From positions 1 to 50,300 of the forward strand of contig JAHIFQ010000015.1 in NCBI GenBank assembly GCA_018900835.1: a DNA stretch of 50,300 nucleotides, in the 5' to 3' direction. Positions 48,769-50,300 of this stretch are shown one piece after another. The DNA comes from Patescibacteria group bacterium (GTDB lineage Bacteria > Patescibacteriota > Minisyncoccia > Minisyncoccales > PEYH01). A program made the position numbers and the translations under genes. The first letter of the stretch is position 1. Every line of letters begins with the position of its first letter. The notes under the pieces are model-generated. The model did no database searches. It had not been told where the DNA came from and was given only the letters and a program-made list of their open reading frames with translations.

Positions 48769-49812
48769 ATGCGTAAAGGGTTTTGGCTTCTAATATTTTT
48801 TATTTTGGGAGCGGTTCTTTTTTACTTCACGCTCCGAGGAGTAGGAATTGAAGGCGTAGTTTCCATTTTATCTATGATTAGGGCTTGGCAAACGCTTTTA
48901 GCTATTTTCATTTTATTTACAGGCATAGTAATCATTGGTGGCTATAAATGGTGGATGATAATTCATTTAAATAAAAAAGAAGACGCAAAACTGTCTAGAG
49001 TAATGATTGCGAAGTTCATTGGCTATAGTATCAGTTATGTGACGCCTTCATCGTTAGTCGGAGGAGAGCCAGCAAAAGTTCTTTACTTAAAAGAAGAAAC
49101 AAAGCTTTCCACAAGCAGGATTATAAGTTCCATTATATTAGACGAGATAATACTGTTCTTTTTAATAATCATGGTGTTTTTTATGGGCATTTTCTTTCTG
49201 TTGATTTATATGCATTTATCATGGTTGGCAGAAATTATCGGACTTGGGTTAATGGCTGGGGCAATATCAGCAATCTTATTGATAATATGCAAGACGAGGA
49301 AAATGGCGTCTGGCAAGGGCTTGTTCAAGACATTCGCAGAGCGATTTTATTTAAATAAACTCAAAATAATAAAACAGAATATGGGCGCGTTGGATGAAAT
49401 AGAAAGAGATATTATAAAATTTTTTCGCAGGCCAAAAAAAGAGCTTATAGAAATTTTCATATTGGCTATAATGGAGCTTTCAGCTCTTTTATTAGCTGCT
49501 TGGTTAATATTGGCATTTTTGGGAGTTCGGCTTGATATTACACGATTGTTCGTGGTAAGAAGTATGACAGATGTTTCTGGTTTTTTTCCGCTTCCAGCAT
49601 CATTGGGCACATTAGAGATTTCACAAGCGTTTGTTTTTGTAGGGCTTGGGATGGATTCTGCTGTTGGGGTCGCATTTAGTTTGATATGGAGAGGGTTAAA
49701 CCTGATTATGGCCGCTTGCGGACTGATAGTATTTATGTTTATTCAGTTCGGTTTTTTGAAAAAAAGGATTATTGTATTTATAGAAACATTAACGGATAAA
49801 ATAAAAAAATGA
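48769..49812 (+). CDS. Flippase-like/lysylphosphatidylglycerol synthase TM-domain protein (UPF0104)
   Basis: A 347-residue membrane protein with about eight spans, of the LPG_synthase_TM/UPF0104 family (PF03706-type). Conserved features: WWMIIHLNKKEDAKLSRVMIAKFIGYSISYVTPSSLVGGEPAKVLYLKEE, the family's core G-x-x-x-x-x-x-P-x-x-x-G-G-E-P block, and VRSMTDVSGFFPLPASLGTLEISQAFVFVGLG toward the C-terminus. The catalytic domain of MprF is absent, so it is probably a lipid or glycolipid translocase-type protein rather than an aminoacyl-lipid synthase. Its stop overlaps the next start (ATGA), coupling it to a CtpA protease. Confidence 0.87.
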   Translation: MRKGFWLLIFFILGAVLFYFTLRGVGIEGVVSILSMIRAWQTLLAIFILFTGIVIIGGYKWWMIIHLNKKEDAKLSRVMIAKFIGYSISYVTPSSLVGGEPAKVLYLKEETKLSTSRIISSIILDEIILFFLIIMVFFMGIFFLLIYMHLSWLAEIIGLGLMAGAISAILLIICKTRKMASGKGLFKTFAERFYLNKLKIIKQNMGALDEIERDIIKFFRRPKKELIEIFILAIMELSALLLAAWLILAFLGVRLDITRLFVVRSMTDVSGFFPLPASLGTLEISQAFVFVGLGMDSAVGVAFSLIWRGLNLIMAACGLIVFMFIQFGFLKKRIIVFIETLTDKIKK

Positions 49813-50300
49813 AAAAAACATTTATTTTGAAAATTCTATTTGGCATAATTTTAATTATTATCGGTGTTTTCGTTTTTAGCTTTGGTTATCGCTATGGCTA
49901 TAACCAGATTCCGCGACCGCCAGTGGGTTTGCCAGCAGACGCTGATTTTACCTTATTATGGGATGTATGGTATAAGCTTGGAGAAAAATATTCGGGCGAA
50001 TTGGATTATCAGAAAATGATTTATGGCGCTGCCCAAGGACTTGTGAGGGGATTGGGTGACCCTTATACGGTATTTTTTAATCCAGAAGATAGCCAGATAT
50101 TTAAAGATGATATTGCCGGCTCTTTTGAAGGCGTGGGAATGGAAATAGGTATTAGAAAAGGGGAGTTGACGGTAGTGACTCCGCTTGAGGGTACGCCTGC
50201 CCAGAAAGCAGGACTTTTGCCAGGGGATATTATTATGAAGATAGACGATTCATTTTCACGAGACATTGCTACAGACGAAGCGGTCAAGCTGATTCGCGGA
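49809..50300 (+). CDS. ctpA: C-terminal processing peptidase CtpA/Prc (partial, runs off the window)
   Basis: The first 164 codons of an S41-family protease. An N-terminal signal anchor (MKKTFILKILFGIILIIIGVFVFSF) is followed by the N-terminal helical domain with LGEKYSGELDYQKMIYGAAQGLVRGLGDPYTVFFNPEDSQIF, a family signature, and then a PDZ domain (GSFEGVGMEIGIRKGELTVVTPLEGTPAQKAGLLPGDIIMKID). The catalytic Ser-Lys domain lies beyond the window end. The ATG at 49809 overlaps the preceding stop by four bases. CtpA trims or degrades exported and membrane proteins, often with effects on the wall. Confidence 0.93.
   Translation, partial: MKKTFILKILFGIILIIIGVFVFSFGYRYGYNQIPRPPVGLPADADFTLLWDVWYKLGEKYSGELDYQKMIYGAAQGLVRGLGDPYTVFFNPEDSQIFKDDIAGSFEGVGMEIGIRKGELTVVTPLEGTPAQKAGLLPGDIIMKIDDSFSRDIATDEAVKLIRG

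Overview
The window looks like a chromosome segment of a small-genome, AT-rich bacterium of the Candidate Phyla Radiation (Patescibacteria, Parcubacteria-like). This is an inference from gene content and style: a 23S rRNA gene split by self-splicing introns that carry LAGLIDADG genes, a very large surface protein made of kelch and fibronectin-like domains, FemAB-type transferases, a membrane-tethered Mur ligase, tRNA genes without encoded CCA, and short AT-rich spacers filled with TAATTA-type repeats. No 16S rRNA gene is present, so the lineage cannot be fixed from this window.

Layout. 1-3841: a REP-associated (Y1, HUH) transposase between arrays of a short repeat, a membrane-anchored C-type-lectin-like protein, and an AAA/DUF4143 ATPase held between two identical 115-bp direct repeats. 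3842-13605: a 2419-residue protein (cytoplasmic HTH, one membrane span, six kelch repeats, about 14 fibronectin-like domains), then an ABC ATPase and a MacB-type permease. 13698-14516: tRNA-Ile, tRNA-Ala and a DUF5678/retropepsin pair. 14758-15432: a TM-helix channel-like protein. 15692-22284: the 23S rRNA gene, stretched to about 6.4 kb by six group I introns (L1931, L1951, L2449, L2500, L2511 and L2584 in E. coli numbering, by my own count), followed by 5S. Splice sites come from U.G-closed P1 pairings and exon bookkeeping; two exons are only 20 and 11 nt.

22361-33452 and 36621-40065 are mainly cell-envelope and translation genes: mreC-mreD-mrdA (elongation), lysS, serS, an alpha/beta hydrolase-FemAB-Mur ligase run, a DegT-type aminotransferase, a YggU-TsaC fusion, a GerMN lipoprotein-like protein, a second FemAB and FtsQ. 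40070-43477 (minus strand) encodes two PMT-type membrane glycosyltransferases. 43616-47261 is grpE-dnaK-dnaJ. 48769-50300 has a flippase/LPG-synthase-like membrane protein and the start of a CtpA protease.

Set into this background are GC-richer single-gene units with strong Shine-Dalgarno sites and their own terminators: a predicted beta-barrel-like protein (33556-34356, minus), two PKD lipoproteins (one with 45 consecutive prolines), and a Mu Gam-like protein (47698-48234). The Gam unit lies between identical 86-bp repeats that begin at the 3' end of tRNA-Lys. These look like acquired cassettes. The strongest unusual signals are the six-intron 23S gene with micro-exons and paralogous neighbouring introns, the repeat-flanked single-gene insertions, and the membrane-spanning HTH giant.
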